From the NCBI GenBank assembly GCA_010671965.1, contig JAAHIC010000398.1, forward strand, positions 1 through 5,014: a stretch of 5,014 nt of DNA, given 5' to 3'. This DNA is from Leptolyngbya sp. SIO4C5. GTDB lineage: Bacteria > Cyanobacteriota > Cyanobacteriia > Phormidesmidales > Phormidesmidaceae. The notes beneath the pieces are model-generated. The model was not told the DNA's origin, ran no database searches, and saw only the letters and a list, made by a program, of their open reading frames with translations. Positions 4,098 to 5,014 of the stretch are shown here, one piece after another. The position numbers and the translations under genes were made by a program. Positions within the stretch are counted from its first letter, which is position 1. The number at the start of each line of letters is the position of its first letter.

Positions 4098-5014
4098 CTA
4101 ACGCTGCAGCAGCTCTGGCTTAACTCGCATCACAATCAGGGTCGTATCATCTTCGTTCTGCCGACCCGAACCGATGAATTTCTGCAGCAGGCCAAACAGA
4201 TATTCCAAAATTCCCTGAGCGCTATCGCAGTTGCGGCAGGCCCACTTAAACGCCAGCAGCAAATTTTCTTCATCAAAACGGCTGCCGCTAGCGTTAGCTG
4301 CATCGGTAAAACCGTCGGTGTAGTAAATGACGGTATCACCTGGCTGGAGCTGAATTTGCTTTTCGTGATAGCGGGTTTCCATATCTAAACCCAGCAGCAT
4401 ACCCACTGTATCTAGGCGCGTCACGGTGTTGGTGGCGGCCTGCCAGAGCAAAGGGGGATTATGGGCCGCATTGCCATAAGACAGCAGCCGCGTTTGAGGG
4501 TTGTACTCCGAATAGAACAGCGTCACAAAGCGATTGGAGTTTTCCAAATCGGAATGCATGACGTGGTTGAGATGCTGCAAAATGCGGGCTGGCGAGTGCC
4601 CATTGAGCACTTCAGCTCGCAACATGCCGCGCAGCATTGTCATAATCAAGCCTGCGGGTACCCCTTTGCCCATGACATCGCCAATCGCCATGCTCCAGGA
4701 ACCTGTCGACGGCTGTTCAGAACTCGGGAGTCGAAGCTGCTCATAGGTAGTGGGAATAAAGTCGTAGTAGTCGCCGCCAACCTTATTGGCCGTCTTACAG
4801 GCAGCCGCTAGGTCAACCCCCTCAATGACCGGACACTGCCGGGGCAGGAGCTGTAGCTGGATTTCGGCCCCAATTTCCAGTTCCCGGTCTAGCCGCTCCC
4901 GCTTGCGCAAGGCGACGGTCAGCTCACTATTTTCAATGGCGACGGCAGTTTGGTCGGCTACCAGGCGGACTAGCTTTTGGCGCGTATCGGTCCAGGCATA
5001 ATCTGGGTCACGGA
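4098..5014 (-). CDS. GAF-SpoIIE/PP2C-type serine phosphatase (RsbU-like), N-terminus outside window
   Basis: A metal-dependent PPM/SpoIIE phosphatase that typically dephosphorylates anti-sigma-factor antagonists (STAS proteins) in partner-switching pathways. The frame stays open to the right edge: 304 residues are visible and the start lies beyond 5014. The first visible residues, including LVRLVADQTAVAIENSEL, are the C-terminal helix of a GAF sensor domain, followed by a coiled linker rich in R/E. Numbering from the TTG at 4910, the catalytic domain has EIQLQLLP (16-23), GGDYYDF (45-51; D47, D50), IGDVMGKGVPAG (76-87; D78), AAHNPPLLW (148-156), YYTDGFTDA (196-204; D199, D203) and EDDTTLIVMRV (253-263; D254, D255). 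The metal-binding aspartates are all present, so it should be active. That TTG at 4910 is not the start, because GAF coding continues in frame upstream without a stop. Its partners are not in the window. Family secure; the signal sensed is unknown. Confidence 0.95.
   Translation of the reverse strand, partial: RDPDYAWTDTRQKLVRLVADQTAVAIENSELTVALRKRERLDRELEIGAEIQLQLLPRQCPVIEGVDLAAACKTANKVGGDYYDFIPTTYEQLRLPSSEQPSTGSWSMAIGDVMGKGVPAGLIMTMLRGMLRAEVLNGHSPARILQHLNHVMHSDLENSNRFVTLFYSEYNPQTRLLSYGNAAHNPPLLWQAATNTVTRLDTVGMLLGLDMETRYHEKQIQLQPGDTVIYYTDGFTDAANASGSRFDEENLLLAFKWACRNCDSAQGILEYLFGLLQKFIGSGRQNEDDTTLIVMRVKPELLQR

Noticed and set aside
4461..4811. 116-codon plus-strand frame opposite the phosphatase
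   Set aside because: Lies entirely antisense to the conserved SpoIIE domain and encodes no recognisable motif; a GC-rich shadow.

Overview
The window looks like chromosomal DNA from a cyanobacterium. It carries ten copies of the octamer GCGATCGC (HIP1, the over-represented cyanobacterial palindrome), where chance would give about 0.1. Its proteins also fit: a CnfU/Nfu-type Fe-S scaffold, a secreted PrxQ-type peroxiredoxin and a GAF-SpoIIE phosphatase. The genus cannot be fixed from sequence reading alone; a filamentous Leptolyngbya-like lineage is a guess.

Layout. The left half (1-2672) reads on the + strand. It holds a CYTH-fold phosphohydrolase whose first codons are disrupted at the window edge, then a HAD-family phosphatase and a 12-helix MFS transporter that overlap by one base (TAATG) and so form a coupled pair. 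The transporter resembles the phosphate:H+ symporter (PHS/Pho84) branch, and its putative phosphate-binding residues are present with the spacing I recall for the fungal structure. A perfect 10-bp hairpin over its stop codon separates it from the convergent right half.

The right half (2720-5014) reads entirely on the - strand. In transcription order it holds the 3' part of a GAF-PP2C/SpoIIE-type phosphatase that runs off the right edge, a 272-bp non-coding gap, a small protein of unknown function, a signal-peptide-bearing peroxiredoxin of the bacterioferritin-comigratory/PrxQ family, and a Nfu Fe-S scaffold. The last two are 42 bp apart and probably cotranscribed. An 11-bp perfect dyad lies just upstream of the peroxiredoxin start and reaches its Shine-Dalgarno sequence.

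How the genes may work together. The HAD-MFS pair suggests linked phosphate-ester hydrolysis and phosphate (or related anion) transport. The Prx-Nfu pair links peroxide removal with Fe-S assembly, both relevant to photosynthetic cells. The phosphatase probably belongs to a partner-switching or similar signalling pathway. I see no CRISPR array, mobile element, RNA gene, or clearly new multi-gene system. The most worthwhile leads are the PHS-like transporter coupled to a HAD enzyme, the dyad in front of the peroxiredoxin, and the disrupted CYTH start.
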